Source: CAYUAI01 sp964442745
Lineage (GTDB): Bacteria; Pseudomonadota; Gammaproteobacteria; S012-40
NCBI GenBank assembly: GCA_964442745.1
Contig: CAYUAI010000011.1
Location: 10,122 to 74,121 of the forward strand
DNA length: 64,000 nucleotides
Direction: 5' to 3'
Position numbers and translations under genes: made by a program. Shown here piece after piece: positions 63,410-64,000 of this stretch (within the stretch, counting starts at the first letter, position 1; each line of letters starts with the position of its first letter). The notes beneath the pieces were generated by a model, which was given only the letters and a program-made list of their open reading frames with translations, ran no database searches and was not told the DNA's origin.

Positions 63410-63766
63410 ATGTCAAATCGTTTAACACATATTCTTGGTGAATATTTAAAAGTAAAAGGTGTCACTGCGGTCGCCATCGTAGGCCGAGATGGTTTTGTCA
63501 TCGAAAGCAGCAGTAATGCCGAAGTTGATATGGATGCATTGGGGGCTATCGTTGCAACCGCTGTTGGTACCGTAGAAAGTTTAGGCAAAGAGTTTAATTT
63601 AGGTAGCATGAATCAATACCTTTCCGAATTTGCCGACGGTAAAGTCATCATGGCCACCGTACTCGACGATATTCTCGCCGTATTTACCGATAATACAGCG
63701 GTCATTGGCGGCGTGCGGCACGCGATAAAACGGTATATGCCGGAAACCATCGAAGCATTACAATAA
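63410..63766 (+). CDS. Roadblock/LC7 domain protein (MglB-like)
   Basis: Small dimerising regulator of 118 residues, the fold that acts as GTPase-activating or scaffold partner of MglA-type small GTPases. ATG 63410 is chosen because AAGGA at 63398-63402 sits 7 bases upstream and the protein then begins directly with the domain (MSNRLTHILGEYLKVKGVTAVAIVGRDGFVIESSSNAEVD); the frame is open to 63320. Then DALGAIVATAVGTVESLGKEF and KVIMATVLDDILAVFTDNTAVIGGVRHAIKRYMPE complete the fold. No MglA-like GTPase is in the window; the unknown protein upstream is the only close partner candidate. Confidence 0.88.
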   Translation: MSNRLTHILGEYLKVKGVTAVAIVGRDGFVIESSSNAEVDMDALGAIVATAVGTVESLGKEFNLGSMNQYLSEFADGKVIMATVLDDILAVFTDNTAVIGGVRHAIKRYMPETIEALQ

Positions 63767-63820
63767 TTAAAAAACCCGTAACGGATGATTTTTTAGAGCG
63801 ATTAAACTCCCCCTTCAAAC

Positions 63821-63840
63821 ACCATCCGCTAGCGGATGGT
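63821..63840. repeat. Perfect 20-base palindrome
   Basis: ACCATCCGCTAGCGGATGGT is fully self-complementary with no loop. It lies 55 bases after the Roadblock gene and immediately before a family-4 element. It could be a protein-binding site or, as a hairpin, part of a transcript end; there is no T-run. Confidence 0.6.
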
Positions 63841-63841
63841 C

Positions 63842-63941
63842 TAACCCTAACATGTCAGAAAAAACGGGTTAAATAACCGTTACACGGCTTTATTTTCCGC
63901 CTCTAAGAACGAATACTCGCTTTTTTGAAACGTTAGGGTTA
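63842..63941. repeat. Family-4 element with 10-base inverted ends
   Basis: TAACCCTAAC at 63842-63851 and GTTAGGGTTA at 63932-63941 are perfect inverted ends of a 100-base unit. The inside shares AACCGTTACACGGCTT and CTAAGAACGAATACTCGCTT with the copy at 48195-48310. Non-coding. Confidence 0.8.
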
Positions 63942-64000
63942 ACTCATATACCCTAGCTCGTCCTTAGTTTTATACACTACAGTGTAACAAATCTTATTCA

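Noticed and set aside
1..64000. CRISPR arrays, rRNA, tRNA genes and complete insertion sequences
   Set aside because: No regularly spaced direct repeats, no cloverleaf-like tRNA segment, no rRNA stretch and no transposase frame were found by reading both strands; a dedicated RNA search could still reveal a short RNA.

Overview
The window reads as chromosome of an AT-rich gammaproteobacterium with a periplasmic sulfur-oxidation branch, an exosortase/PEP-CTERM envelope system and cobalamin salvage. A Beggiatoa/Thiothrix-like or other sulfur-oxidising lineage would fit, but no rRNA or tRNA gene is present, so the assignment is an inference. No CRISPR array or complete insertion sequence was seen.

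Layout. 0-1 kb: a decayed small gene and a YegP/DUF1508 protein. 1.1-6.8 kb: a triheme cytochrome, a secreted protein of unknown function, and a tight operon of a c4-like dihaem cytochrome, a TsdA-like thiosulfate dehydrogenase and a SulP transporter. 7.2-14.7 kb: a complete type I Zorya anti-phage system (zorA-zorB-zorC-zorD), bracketed by inverted copies of one short repeat element. 14.7-16.9 kb: a scrapyard of gene relics. It holds repeat elements, a higB toxin tail, a higA/DUF4143 chimera, and a 5'-truncated, frameshifted PEP-CTERM surface protein followed by a shortened avd gene. The last two look like the remains of a diversity-generating retroelement (DGR) whose template repeat and reverse transcriptase are gone. 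16.9-23.1 kb: housekeeping and unknown genes (glutamate dehydrogenase, MtfA-type peptidase, lycopene-cyclase-domain membrane protein, a zinc-ribbon/TPR-like membrane protein) separated by palindromic repeats.

23.3-52.4 kb: a large, almost entirely minus-strand exopolysaccharide and exosortase region. It encodes an AlgD-like GDP-mannose dehydrogenase, four GT4-type glycosyltransferases, two sulfotransferases, a heparinase/alginate-lyase-like enzyme, a parallel beta-helix protein, a polymerase/ligase-like membrane protein, a polysaccharide deacetylase, a hexapeptide acyltransferase and a MurJ-like flippase. The export machine follows: ExeA-like ATPase, tyrosine autokinase, Wzz-like chain-length protein, outer-membrane barrel and Wza-like export protein. 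Then come a PEP-CTERM protein, a PrsT-like TPR lipoprotein and an exosortase fused to EpsI. Together these suggest a uronate-containing, sulfated and acylated polymer that is exported while PEP-CTERM proteins are sorted to the envelope. No initiating phosphoglycosyl transferase is visible.

52.9-64 kb: a glyoxalase I relic; the cobU-cobS-ATR-cobD cobalamin operon; an AT-rich intergenic region with several DnaA-box-like sites; priA; a second ExeA-like ATPase carrying a transmembrane segment and an NTF2-like tail; an unrecognised 366-residue protein; and a Roadblock/LC7 protein. At least four families of short inverted-repeat elements are scattered between genes. Several breakpoints of decayed genes coincide with the ends of these elements.
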